Below are positions 22,501 through 31,803 of a DNA stretch of 64,000 nucleotides, in pieces. The notes below the pieces were generated by a model, which saw only the letters and a program-made list of their open reading frames with translations, was not told where the DNA came from and did not search any database. The DNA lies in NCBI GenBank assembly GCA_002049455.2, contig KV918784.1, forward strand, positions 248,001 to 312,000. The letters run 5' to 3'. Position numbers and translations under genes: made by a program. The stretch comes from Porphyra umbilicalis (Eukaryota; Rhodophyta; Bangiophyceae; Bangiales; Bangiaceae). Every line of letters begins with the position of its first letter. Position 1 is the stretch's first letter.

Positions 22501-22752
22501 GCAACCCTTTGCAGGGCACGTCTGCGGTCCTGCATCCGCCGCCGCGGGGGTCGCCGACCCTGTCGCCGCCGCCGCCGCGCTCCCAGCCGGCGACTCGCTG
22601 CCGTTGGACGGCGGCCCGTCGGCCGCGGCGCCCCCAGGTGGCCGCCCAGCGCCCATAGGGCGGACACGTCCCCCCCCCTCGGACGAGGACACCGTGCGGG
22701 AAAGCACCATGCCCTCGCCCGCGCCCGCGTCAGTGCCGTGGGTGTCACTCAT
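19372..22752 (-). CDS. LINE B ORF2: zinc-finger reverse transcriptase, C-terminus replaced
   Basis: Open for 1126 codons from ATG 22752. It has an N-terminal C2H2-type finger (CPAKGC...HLARAH), a second CCHC-type finger (CRWC...HEALC), a conserved linker and an RT domain with motif A (LDYRNAFN), motif B (RGAQQGDPLGPLLHA) and motif C AFHDD in place of the common F/Y-x-DD. The thumb region and a Pro-rich linker follow. The CCHC/RLE endonuclease found in A and C is missing because the element joins copy C ORF1 near 19400-19500, and the last residues are out of register. Reverse transcription is the expected activity; integration would need the lost nuclease. It is the best-preserved RT in the window. 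Confidence 0.85.
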   Translation of the reverse strand: MSDTHGTDAGAGEGMVLSRTVSSSEGGGRVRPMGAGRPPGGAAADGPPSNGSESPAGSAAAAATGSATPAAADAGPQTCPAKGCNVVLPDGVRSKRGYEHLARAHVVGEEDLPPSAAALYGVAGCRWCQRAYRSARGPRGRSSLSAHEALCRGNPRRQRSRAAPAPAAAGAAAPADDAADAADLFAADHSAWVAARSAFLQRVAPADADWAPLVASGARTAKHVPSALLGAWRVLAADALDWVRRDPEHARAWLWLLLLPSLLLHSPARAPADAPDRPRPPLLHAERAAVVLRGDFIAALADRNAGVWRPGWRRPVGERPAVARRAGQRAAQPSSSQRRALRLVREGRLSAAARALRAEPPAPQTSAIWDKARGLFPPASSASATTATVEAEFAAELAAAADFGDRPSVPRRVSRDAVVAAIRSAPRGAAPGPSGLRSEHLWALSAAGQDALVGVVDLLVGEAVGSRLPAVAAHALAGADLLLLTKPGGVGGDGLPGLRPIGMPETLRKLAASALAATVRVAAAELLSPAQLGVGVSSACERLLHEMEAHLAYHPGHAVVQLDYRNAFNLVSRAAAMAVLSRALPVVAPLLATLYNGDAAPAVYAWAAAGVDGDVAPPLVDDDDADANGEDRLPPPPPTRLRLPAERGAQQGDPLGPLLHATALWLVLRRLRAAHPGALIRAFHDDVVALGPPAVLGAVMADAASVGAAVDADLAPTKCVGWSPAGAPAPAGWTGGWAAEGVVQFSVPLGGADFVSAGVNAVAAEHRELVTAIAALPPTELQAQLLLLRLCAGPRANYWLRALPLAAGARLAAAVDADAQSVLARLLFDARDSAAVKQVALARAALPTSMGGLGIGGRTRVVPAAALASRVDALRAGAAYSPALRAVADGLRAVPCTAADGGPLDAGGDGDGPPVGRPSPAAVAAAGPTAARPSVSGGAAEGVAEAASSATPPAASDAAAGSRVPGGPPGGGAEAASRRGPSGAVEAAAGGASAAAPPAGGVWFWGPGGAIEFPPPPVAADLDPPPPPSAAPPSHAGPTPDPPRAVALRQSLLALLDAQQAHAVSRAHAGLWAPPPSAGALAAGTDADAPAGRPAAPEGRTVVRRGGGWRSGAEKRTRARPARRRS
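22745..22752 (-). promoter_or_regulatory. ORF1 stop / ORF2 start overlap ATGAGTGA
   Basis: The ORF2 initiator ATG and the ORF1 stop TGA lie in one octamer. The same octamer is present in A (31375-31382), C (17666-17673) and D (8635-8642). Such overlaps are used for termination-coupled reinitiation in some non-LTR retrotransposons; the function here is inferred. Confidence 0.75.
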
Positions 22753-25700
22753 GACGACCCTCGTCGCTGACGCGGGCTGCAGCGCCCGGGCGGTGAGACC
22801 CGGGCGACGCAGGGATGGCCGACGAGCGGGCGCGGGTGCGCGTTATCGTCGCGAGGGGGCCGCCGGTGGGCACCGCCGGCGGTACCGACGCCGACGGTGG
22901 CGCGCCGGGCAGGCGGCGCCGCTTGGCGGACGGCGCCGACGGCGTTGGCGACACCGGGCGCGGCCGCACAGCGGCACGGGCCGCGCGCGTGCGCTGTCCG
23001 GCCGGCCGACTCGGCGAGACTGGCGGAGCGCCAAGTCGCGCCACGGCCAGGGCGACGGGTGGTCGCCACGGCGACCCCCGCGGCCGACACGGCGGGGTGC
23101 CGGTGCCCGCCACCGACGGAACACGCACAGCGGTGCGGCGCTTGCGCCCCGCCCCCGGCGACGGACAAGGCACCGTAGCCGCCGCCACGGTCAACGCGCG
23201 CACCGCCGCGGAAGGCGGGCGGTTCCCCAGCGGTGGGGGCGGCCACACGCCCCCAGCAACCGCGGGAACCGCGGGCGACGCCAGGGGGCCACAGGGGACA
23301 CCTCGGCGGCGTCGACGGCGTCCCGATCCAGCCGCTGCTGGCCACGCGAACAGCGCCGGGGGGTTGGGTGCAGCGGGCATCGCGCCCAGCAGCCGCCGCA
23401 GTGACGGGGAGCAGCTGGCAGCCGCCGCCGGCGCCGGGTCCACAGCGACCGGCAGCGACGCGGGCTTGGGCGGTGGCGAGGACTGCGGCGCTGCCGACGA
23501 CAACAACGACGTCGTGTCCGCCGAAATCGACGTCGACGCCGACGACGACGTCGACGTCGAAGCCGACGTAGACGTGGACAAGGATGAAGCAGACGACGTC
23601 GGCGCGGACGTCGTCGCCACCGAAGACGACGACGCCGCCGACGTCGACGAAGAGGCCGGCGTTGACGTCGACGCCGATGTCGACGTCAGCAGTGACGCCC
23701 TCACCACCGAGAGCGACGTGCTTCCGGCGCGCGAGTTCTCCCCGCCAGCCCCAACCGCGCTCGGAGGCGGCGACGAGCGCGGAAGGGCCGCAGCAGACGC
23801 GACGGAGTCAGCACAGGCGGAAGCAGCAGCGGCCGCCGATGGGGGCGGCGACGACAAAGACGGAAGAAGGGAAGCCCCCGACGACGTGGGCGGCGCCGTG
23901 AACCCGGTGGCAGGCCGGGCCTCACGCTCCCCCACCGCGTTCTGAGACGGCGGGGAGCGTGCGCGGCTCCGAGATAGCCGGGCCATGGGGGGGGCGCGGG
24001 CGACAGCCGCCGAGAACGGAGAATTTGCCGCGTCGGCGGCGCCGGCGACAGTGGCCGACGTCGTCGACGTGACCGTCGTGCTCGCGGCCACCGAAACCGG
24101 CCCAGCCGAAATCGGTGGCCGCGGCACTGCTGCACGTGGTCGGCCAGGTTCGAGAACGCCCGTGCGGCCGACCAAATCCTGCGGGTGGCTTACACCACCC
24201 GCTGGCCGGGCCGCCACGTCGGCGGCGGAGCCACGCAATCGCGTGTCGGCGCCGGTTGGGGGCGTGGTGGCGGCGACCGGCCCCCCCGCGTGCGCTGCAA
24301 GCATGCCCTGGATGTGAGCATGCAGCGCCGCACGCAAGTGGGGGGGCATGGCCGCCCGCCCGGACAGCTGCCCCAGCTTGGCGGTCAGGCGGCGGCGGCA
24401 GTACGCCGCCGCCACGTCCGCGGCGAGCGCGCCACCGCCAAGCGCTCGGCGGCGCGCCGCGCCCAGCAGCGTCGGCGACCACGGGTCGGCGACTGGCAGC
24501 AGGCGCAGCACCGTAGCCGCGCGCCCGCGACCGACGGCGACGCGAAACGCTGGCGCCGCGTCGGCGACCAGCGTGACGGCGGTCGTCGTGCCGAAGCGGT
24601 CGGCGTCCACGAATGCGTGGACGCCGACCCCCGTGACGTCGGCCAGCATCGCCCGAAGGTGGTGCTGGCGGACGTCGCGGGACACCCCCGAGACATACAC
24701 TGTCTCGAGGGTGAGCGTCGGGGGCGGCCGTGGCCGCCGCCGAGAAAGTTCCGCGGCGGCGGCGGCGGCGCGCATGTCCGCGTCGACGGAGCCGTTGGCG
24801 ACCCACGCCGATGGCCCGACACGCGACGCCCGGGCGACACCGCCCGCAACCCCGCCGGCAGCAGCACGCGAGGCACGAGCACCGCCCCCCCTGCGACGAC
24901 CACCCCGCAACACAGCACCGAGCCACCCCCCCCGCGCACCGCCGTCGCCGCCGTCCTTGTCCGCGGCCGCCGCCGCGGCGCCGTCCTTGTCCCCGCGCTC
25001 GGTCGAAATTTTTCCGTGCTCGCGGCCGTCGGGACGGTAGTCGCCGTCGTCAGCGTCATGCTCGCCGGCCGATTGGCCGGCGGCGATAGGGCGGTCCAGA
25101 TCGGGGTCGGGGTGGGATCGGCGGGCCCCTCCGACAGAGCCTTGCACGAGCGGGGGGGGAGCGGCAGGCTGGTCAACGCCTACCCCCCCCCCCCGCCGAG
25201 CATCGCTCCGACGGCGGGGCCGCACCAGGGTCCACACGCCAGCGAGGTTTCCCGCGGCGGTGGTACCTGGAGGGTGGCCTCCCGCCGGTGCAGCAGAGCC
25301 GGGGTTGGTGGGGTCATCGGGCTGGTCAGCGCCCGGCTGTACCCCACTCCCCCCCCGGCACGTAGCCATACCAGCGATGCCCCCCCCAAACGCCACCCCC
25401 GCAGGTCCCCCCGCGGGTGCGGCCCCTTCGGCGGCAGGAGTGACGCGTGCGACGCGGCCGCCTGCCGGTGGGGGATGGGTTGGGGACGCGGTACCCCCGC
25501 GCGCTGCCACACGCGGCGGTAAGTACCGGTTTCCTCCACCCAGAGCCACCCCGGAAGAGCCACGCCCCACAGCCACCCCCGCCGCACCACCCGCCCTCCC
25601 CCCGACAGACCGCCCGCGCACAGAAAGATCTCCACCAGGGCGAGAAGAGGAAGCACATGCCCCTCCCGCACGCGAAGACAAAGCACCGCCGACCGCCCCG

Positions 25701-26452
25701 TCCGCCCGAACAGCAGCCTCGTCCGCACGCACAGCGACAGGAAGAGCACGCCCCGACGCACGGCCGACACCCTCACCGCCGGCACCCTCGTCGTCCCCCG
25801 CCGCCCCCCTGGCCGGGACACACACGCTGACCCCCCCCCCCGAGGGTGGAAGGCCGTCAGACGGCGCCGCCGCCAGACCGCCCCCCGTAGGGGGCGCGGC
25901 GACAAGGGGACGCAGGCCCCCCGACGCCAAACCGCGATCGGGGGCGTCCCCCGCCGAAAAACGCACACGAGCATGCGGGGGGGGAGGGGGGAAGGACATC
26001 CCCCCGGGTCCCCCCGCGAGGTAGGAAACAGCACGCTCCCCAGGGGCGGGCGGGCGCGCAACCCCCTCTCTCACCCCCATACGGGCGGGTGGTGGTGGCG
26101 CGTTGCAAGACCCGGCGCCGGTCACAAACGCGGGGACGCGATTGGACTGGATTGCGCAAATTACGCAATCCAGTAGTTCCAATCGCGCCCCCGGCGTCGG
26201 CGTCTTGCTCACCAGATCCAGCACCGCCGCCACTGCGGTCCCCGCCGCCACCACCTCTGCCCCCCCCCCGCCATCACACACGCCCCCCCCCCTCCCTCCA
26301 ACCGCACAAACAAAGAGTCTCGATGCCCCCCGTCCCCGATCCGCCCAAAACCTCCCGCGCCGCCGCCGCCCCGGCGCGCCCGTGCGCCGCCCCGTCGTCC
26401 TCCCCCGCCGCCGGCCCCAAACGCCCCCCCAACGCCCCAATTCTCCACCCAC
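22745..26452 (-). CDS. LINE B ORF1: RNA-binding-type nucleocapsid candidate
   Basis: Open for 1235 codons. A reasonable internal start is ATG 26080, because copy D also has an ATG at the equivalent position; the frame upstream is open to 26452. The N-terminal half is Gly/Ala/Pro/Arg-rich. The conserved core TLETVYVSGVSRDVRQHHLR with the following FVDADRFGTTTAVTLV resembles the small beta-alpha-beta modules found in ORF1 proteins of other non-LTR elements, so RNA binding is inferred. A Ser/Thr array at about 23700-23490 is encoded by GACGTC-rich repeats. A basic segment (RRRRRR) and a proline-rich tail follow, ending DEGRHE. It overlaps ORF2 by eight bases. Intact in this copy. Confidence 0.72.
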   Translation of the reverse strand: MGGELGRWGGVWGRRRGRTTGRRTGAPGRRRRGRFWADRGRGASRLFVCAVGGRGGGVCDGGGGAEVVAAGTAVAAVLDLVSKTPTPGARLELLDCVICAIQSNRVPAFVTGAGSCNAPPPPARMGVREGVARPPAPGERAVSYLAGGPGGMSFPPPPPHARVRFSAGDAPDRGLASGGLRPLVAAPPTGGGLAAAPSDGLPPSGGGVSVCVPARGAAGDDEGAGGEGVGRASGRALPVAVRADEAAVRADGAVGGALSSRAGGACASSSRPGGDLSVRGRSVGGRAGGAAGVAVGRGSSGVALGGGNRYLPPRVAARGGTASPTHPPPAGGRVARVTPAAEGAAPAGGPAGVAFGGGIAGMATCRGGSGVQPGADQPDDPTNPGSAAPAGGHPPGTTAAGNLAGVWTLVRPRRRSDARRGGGVGVDQPAAPPPLVQGSVGGARRSHPDPDLDRPIAAGQSAGEHDADDGDYRPDGREHGKISTERGDKDGAAAAAADKDGGDGGARGGWLGAVLRGGRRRGGGARASRAAAGGVAGGVARASRVGPSAWVANGSVDADMRAAAAAAELSRRRPRPPPTLTLETVYVSGVSRDVRQHHLRAMLADVTGVGVHAFVDADRFGTTTAVTLVADAAPAFRVAVGRGRAATVLRLLPVADPWSPTLLGAARRRALGGGALAADVAAAYCRRRLTAKLGQLSGRAAMPPHLRAALHAHIQGMLAAHAGGPVAATTPPTGADTRLRGSAADVAARPAGGVSHPQDLVGRTGVLEPGRPRAAVPRPPISAGPVSVAASTTVTSTTSATVAGAADAANSPFSAAVARAPPMARLSRSRARSPPSQNAVGEREARPATGFTAPPTSSGASLLPSLSSPPPSAAAAASACADSVASAAALPRSSPPPSAVGAGGENSRAGSTSLSVVRASLLTSTSASTSTPASSSTSAASSSSVATTSAPTSSASSLSTSTSASTSTSSSASTSISADTTSLLSSAAPQSSPPPKPASLPVAVDPAPAAAASCSPSLRRLLGAMPAAPNPPALFAWPAAAGSGRRRRRRGVPCGPLASPAVPAVAGGVWPPPPLGNRPPSAAVRALTVAAATVPCPSPGAGRKRRTAVRVPSVAGTGTPPCRPRGSPWRPPVALAVARLGAPPVSPSRPAGQRTRAARAAVRPRPVSPTPSAPSAKRRRLPGAPPSASVPPAVPTGGPLATITRTRARSSAIPASPGSHRPGAAARVSDEGRHE
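23490..23700 (-). repeat. Ser/Thr-coding GACGTC-rich internal array
   Basis: Near-tandem GAC GTC / GAC GCC triplets encode an STSTSAST-type array on the minus strand and an Asp/Val array on the plus strand. Copy D has a length variant at about 9395-9600, and subfamily A/C lacks it, so it expands and contracts. Confidence 0.6.
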
Positions 26453-26556
26453 ACGCCCCCCCCGCGCACCAAAAGACGCGCAAGGGTGGCGGGGACGTTC
26501 CCCCGCCCCCCCGCACCGCCAAAGCGAGCCCTACCACCTGCAAAAGCGAGGAATCA

Positions 26557-26635
26557 CTCTCCCACCGGGAATTGAACCCGGGTCTCCCGCGTGACAGGCG
26601 GGCATACTCAATGTTTTGACCGGGACCACTATACT
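26557..26635 (-). repeat. tRNA-Asp(GUC)-like 5' end of LINE B
   Basis: Same structure as at 13274-13351 with box A TAGTATAGTGG intact (its first T belongs to the end of copy A), a 16-nt D-loop insertion (CCCGGTCAAAACATTG), GTC anticodon arm, T-arm with box B and TGGGAGA. The 5' acceptor strand is missing; the sequence upstream is the 3' hairpin of copy A. Confidence 0.87.
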
Positions 26636-26636
26636 A

Positions 26637-26662
26637 GTTTATCACCCAGGCCGGAGATAAAC
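26637..26662 (-). terminator. 3'-terminal hairpin of LINE A
   Basis: Stem GTTTATC/GATAAAC, identical to the one at 13353-13378. One or two bases later the tRNA-like start of copy B begins. Confidence 0.5.
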
Positions 26663-26698
26663 TCTCCCTAACCAACTCCGCCGGGAGCCGAAACCCCC

Positions 26699-29600
26699 CT
26701 AGCTACCAACCCTCCCCGCAATTTGATCCGCACCCAAAGGTCCATCCGCAACCGAATCGTCACCCACCACCGGAATCCCAAAACACCGGCTGTATCCAAC
26801 GGATACAGACCGGGCGTGGGACCGCCACAACGCCACAGACACGCGGCGAAGCAGCGTCGCGCGGGCGCCCGATCGGTCGGGACCCCCGAGGGAGTCCCGC
26901 AGCCACCGCGAGGTGGCTGGTCCGATCCGCCCACACGCCTCCCACACCAACGGCGTGAAGGTGTGAGTGGTGGCGGGCAGGGCGCCGGCAGACTTTGAGG
27001 CCTTGAGGGCCTCCCGCGCCACAGCCGCCGCAGCCCGCAGGGGGGAAACAGCGGCCATCGCCACAGTGGCGTCGGTGAAGGGCGCCGACACAGACGCGTC
27101 GCCCCACACCACGACGCCCGACGCGGCGTGCGTCGCGCGCAGGTCCGGGCGCAGTGCCCCTCGGCCGCGCGCAACCACCGCCTCCACCTGCACTTCCGTC
27201 CATGACGGCGAAGCCCGCAGAGCCTCCGCAACCAGGTGCACCAAATGGTGGTGCAATCTGGTGTGCAGGCTCTGCTGCTCCGCACACGCCGACAGGAAGT
27301 ACCGCCCGTTGGCGTCGGCGCCGCGGCCGCAGCGGCACAGCGGCGCCGGCGGCACCGACCGCGGCGGGGCGCCAAGCCACAGACGCACCGCCGCACGCAT
27401 GGCCGCGCCGGGGATGAACGTCCCCGTCACCCCCGGCGTCGGCAGCGCCGACAGCCACAGCGCTGCCCCGCCCCCTGGCACGCCGCCATGCCCGCGCGCC
27501 GCCAGAGCGACAGCTCGGCGTAAATGCGCGCCCGGGCAGCGGCGTGCGCGGGGCGCGACAGGTCCCGCTGCGACGCCCGCGCCTCCCCCCCCAACAGGGA
27601 TTGCCACGTTGGTGGCGAGTACGGCGCCGGGCTGTGTTGCCCGTCGGCGTGTGCGTTGGTCGCACCGGCGCCGTACTCCGAGTCGGGGGGGGGGGGGGGG
27701 GCGAGCGAGTCCGCGCCCGCAGTGGGCGCCGCATTCGGGCCGCCGCGCGCGCGCGACCACAGCGTGCCGTTGTCCGGCGCGACGCTGCGGGACCTGTGGG
27801 CGTCCAACAGGTCCAGCAGGCCCCGCCGGAGGGCGACAACTCCGGGCGGGTCGGGCGGCGGCGGCGGCGCGGGTGGGGGGGGGGGGGCGGCGGGTGGAGG
27901 TCCGCCGGGTTTGCCGGCGGGGGATACTCGACCACGCCCTCAGGCCCCCAAAACCACACCCCGCTCGCCGGCGGGGCGGCGGCCGCAGCCGCCGCTGCCG
28001 CCCCCCCACCCGGCGGCGGCCCCAGAGAGAGAGCATAAGCCCCCCCCATTGAACCGCCGCCGGCTGCCGCAGTCCGCGCCGTCGTCGGCATCATCACGCC
28101 CGAGCCGCGTTGGGCAGCCGCGGCGGCCCCGTGCGGTGGCGGCCGCGACGACACGGTTCCGCTTCCTGCAGTGGGTAGGCGGGGCAGGGCAGAGCCCACA
28201 CCGGGTCCCCCGCCCGCCGCGGCGCCGGCGGCCCCGCCAACAGCCACCGGCGGTGGCCGCGACGCGGCCGACGATCCGCCGCCGCCGCCCGTCGCCGCTG
28301 CCGACGTCCGCACCGCAGCGGCCACGCCACTGCCGCCCGCCACCGCCGCCGACACACGCCCAGCCTCGAGGCGCCCGGCGGCAGATGCTCCCGCCGCCGC
28401 CGCCGCCGCCGCCGTCGCCCGAGGGTGGCCGAGACCCCCCACCGGAGCACCAGTCGCCTCCCCCGCCGCGGGCGGGTCGCCCTGGCCGGCCGCCCCGGTT
28501 GCCCCACCATCCCCGACGGGCCCGCCGTCCGCCGCCACCCGCGGCAAGGCGAGCAGGCCGTCGGCCGTTGCGCGAAGGGCGGCGGAGTAGGCCGCCCCCG
28601 CCCGCAGCGCGTCGACGCGCGACGCCAGCGCAGCGGCGGGGGCGATGAGCGCCCGCCCCCCGATGCCCAGGCCGCCCATGGCCGGCGGCAGCGCCGCGCG
28701 TTCCAGCCCCGCCTGCTTGACGGCGGGGCTGTCACGCGCGTCGAACAACAGCCAGCCGAGGACGGCCTGCGAGTCGGCGTCCACCGCCGCCGCCAGCCGC
28801 GCGCCGGCAACCAAAGGCAAGGCCCGCAGCCAATAATTGGCCCGCGGGCCAGCGCACAGGCGCAGCAGCAACAGCTGCGCCTCCAGCTCGGCGGGGGGCA
28901 GCGCCGCGATGGCGGCGACGAGCTCGCGGTGCTCCGCGGCCACCGCGTCCACCCCCGCCGACACGAAGTCGTCGTCGCCGAGGGGGACAGAGAACTGCAC
29001 CACCCCCTCGGCGGACCAGCCCCCCATCCACCCCGCCGGCGCCGCCACCCCCGCCGGTGACCAGCCAAGGCACTTAGCGGGGGCAAGCTCAGCGTCGATC
29101 GCCGCCCCCACCGCGGCCGCATCCGTCATCACCGCGGCGAGCACCTCCGGCGGCCCCGCCGCGACCACGTCGTCGTGGAACGCGCGGACGAGGGCGCCGG
29201 GGTGCGTCGCCCGCAGCCGCGCCAGCACCAGCCAAAGTGCAGCGGCGTGGAGCAGCGGGCTGAGCGGGTCGCCCTGTTGGGCGCCCCGCTCAGCCGGCAG
29301 GCACAGCCGCGACGGCGGGGGCGGGGGGAGCGGCACGGGCGTGTCGCCCTCGTCCCCGCTGTTGTCCCCGTCCGGCGCCTCCGGCGCGGCGACGTCCCCC
29401 GACGTCCAGCCGTAGACGGACGGTGCCAACTCCCCGCCGTACATCGCCTTCATGTACGGCGCGACAGCGGGGAGGGCGCGCGTCAGCACTGCCTTGGCTG
29501 CCGCCCGTGACACCAGGTTGAAGGCGTTGCGGTAGTCATACTGACCTACCGCATGCCCAGGGTGGAGGGCCACGTGGGCGCCCAGCTCGTGCAGCAGGCG

Positions 29601-31382
29601 CTCGCCCGCGCTGGACACCCCCACCCCGAGCTGCGCCGGCGCGAACAGCTCCGCTGCCGCTGTCCGCACCGTCGCCGCCAACGCAGACGCCGCCAGCTTG
29701 CGCAACGTCTCGGGCATGCCGATAGGCCGAAGCCCCGGCAGACCGTCCTCCCCCACCCCACCAGGCTTGGTGAGGAGGAGAAGGTCGGCGCCCGCAAGCG
29801 CGTGCGCGGCGACCGCCGGCACGCGCGACACCAGCCCGTCCCCCGCGAGCAGCTGCACGACGGCGACGAGCGCGTCCTGACCAGCCGCCGTAAGCGCCCA
29901 CAGGTGCTCGGGGCGGAGGCCCGACGGACCCGGCGCCGCCGCGCGGGGGGCGGAGCGGATTGCGCCCACCACCGCCTCCCGTGGCACCCTGCGCGGCACC
30001 GTCGGGCGGTCGCCAAAGTCCGCCGCCGATGCCAACTCGGCGGCGAACTCGGCCTCGACGGTGGCCGTCGTCGCCGTCGCGGAGGCAGCGGGGGGGAAAA
30101 GGCCACGGGCCTTGGCCCAGACAGCGGCAGTCTGCGGCACCGGTGGGGCCGCGCACAGGGCGCGCGCCGCGGCGCTCAGCCGGCCAGCCCGCACAAGGCG
30201 GAGCGCGCGCCGCTGCAACGGGGTCGCGCGCACGGCCCCTTGGCCGCCTTGGTGGTCAGCCGGGTGCTGGGCCGCCACCGGCCGCGCCCACCCCGCGCGC
30301 CAGATCCCGGCGTTGCGGTCTGCGAGCGCGGCGACAAAGTCGCTGCGCAGCACCGCGGCGGCGCGGTTGGCGTGGGAGAGCGGGGGGCGCGGCCGATCCG
30401 GCGCGTCGGCAGGCGCGCGCGCAGGGGCGTGCAGCAGCAACGAGGGCAGCAGCAACAGCCACAGCCACGCTTTGGCGTGCTCCGGCTGGCGGCGGACCCA
30501 GTCGAGGGCGTCCGCCGCCAGCGTGTGCCACGCACCAAGCAGTGCAGACGGCACGTGCTTGGTGGTGCGCGCCCCGGACGCCACAAGTGGCGCCCAGGCA
30601 GCCGCCGCAGGGGCGACGCGCAGAAGGAATGCGTCACGCGCAGCGACCCAGGCGGCACGGTCGACCTCAAAGAGGTAGGCCACATCGCCCGGGTCGGGCG
30701 CCGCCCCACCCTCGGCAGGCCCCGCCGCCGCCGCCGCACCCGCGGCCGGTGGCGCGGCTGCAGCAGCTGCCGCAGACGCCGCCGCACGTGCGGCAACCGC
30801 CCGCTGCTTGCGGGGGTTGCCGTCGCAGAGCGCCTCGTGGGCGCTCAGCGAGCTGCGGCCGCGGCGCCGCGCCGTGCGGTACGCCCGCTGGCTGTAGCGG
30901 CACCCCCCCAACCCGAGGTCCGCCGCCACCGCCGCCGTAAGTTCGCCGATCTTGTGGGCGCGGGCGATGTGGGTGAAGCCCCGCGTCGACCGCACCCCGT
31001 CCGGAAGTACAACAGTGCAATCCCGGGCGGGGCACGTCGCGGGACCCCCCTCCGCCACCGCCGCGCCCGCCGCAGCCGCCGCACCTCCGCCCGCGACGCC
31101 CGCAGGGCCCGCCAAGTCGCCCGCCGCGTCACCCGCCGCCACACCGACCGCCGCCGCCGCTGCCGCCACCGCTGCACCGCCGTGTTGTCCGGCCGCCCCC
31201 GCCGCGGCCCCACCCGCCGCCGAGCCGCCACCATCACCGGCAGGCCCGGCCGCCGCTCCACCCCCGGGTGGCGCACCCGCCGAAGCGGGGTGGCCACTCC
31301 CATCCCCAGCCGACGCGGGCGCGGTGGTTGTGGACACCGCGCCCGCGCCCGCACCCGCGCCAGCCACGGGGTCGTCACTCAT
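26699..31382 (-). pseudogene. LINE A ORF2: zinc fingers, reverse transcriptase, RLE endonuclease; frameshifts in C/G runs
   Basis: ATG 31382 overlaps the ORF1-remnant stop. Finger 1 is C117-x4-C122-x15-H138-x4-H143. Finger 2 has C161, Ser164 in place of the second Cys, H182 and C186, so it is damaged. RT motif A is YDYRNAFN (D616), motif B RGAQQGDPLSPLL (about 699) and motif C AFHDD (737-738). After a Pro-rich linker the frame changes twice (near 27880 and 27470, both C/G runs). The frame ending at 26699 carries the zinc motif CRCG...GRYFLSAC with Tyr where copy C has His, and the RLE signature RPD...VVWGDASV. R2-clade elements use this C-terminal nuclease to nick a specific target and prime reverse transcription. 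If the frameshifts are sequencing errors, only the Cys and His losses argue against activity. Confidence 0.85.
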
Positions 31383-31719
31383 GGCGACCTTCGTGGATTG
31401 CGCAAATTATGCGATCCAGTAATTCCAATCGCGCCACCGGCGTCGCCGTCGTGCTCACGAGGTCGAGAACCGCCGCCACAGCGGTCCCCGCCGCCACCAC
31501 CTCTGCCCCCCCCCCCGCCATCACACACGCCCCCCCCCCTCCCTCCAACCGCACAAACAAAGAGTCTCGATGCCCCCCGTCCCCGATCCGCCCAAAGCCT
31601 CCCGCGCCGCCGCCGCCCCGGCGCGCCCGTGCGCCGCCCCATCGTCCTCCCCCGCCGCCGGCCCCAAACGCCCCCCCAACGCCCCAATTCTCCACCCACA
31701 CGCCCCCCCCGCGCACCAA
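31375..31719 (-). pseudogene. LINE A ORF1 remnant (in-frame deletion)
   Basis: A 114-codon frame begins like the 5' region of copy B, passes through ARLELLDRIICAIH and jumps straight to EGRHE, the ORF1 C-terminus. About 3.4 kb of ORF1 is deleted but frame and the ATGAGTGA overlap are kept. The junction (GCGCAATCC to ACGAAGG) is not GT-AG, so it is not a spliced copy. Confidence 0.65.
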
Positions 31720-31803
31720 AAGACGCGCAAGGGTGGCGGGGACGTTCCCCCGCCCCCCCGCACCGCCAAAGCGAGCCCTACCACCTGCAAAAGCGAGGAA
31801 TCA

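Larger units (their letters stand above)
19450..26635 (-). mobile_element. R2-type non-LTR retrotransposon, copy B (3' truncated)
   Basis: On the minus strand it has the tRNA-Asp-like start (26635-26557), a 5' region, a full-length ORF1, ORF2 with intact fingers and RT, and then an abrupt join to copy C. Its start directly follows the 3' hairpin of copy A. This copy provides the empty-site reference for both MITEs in copy D. Confidence 0.82.

Noticed and set aside
31370-31420. Copy A as a retro-transposed spliced LINE transcript (ORF1 as an intron)
   Set aside because: Comparison with B and C gives deletion borders that are not GT-AG in either possible register.
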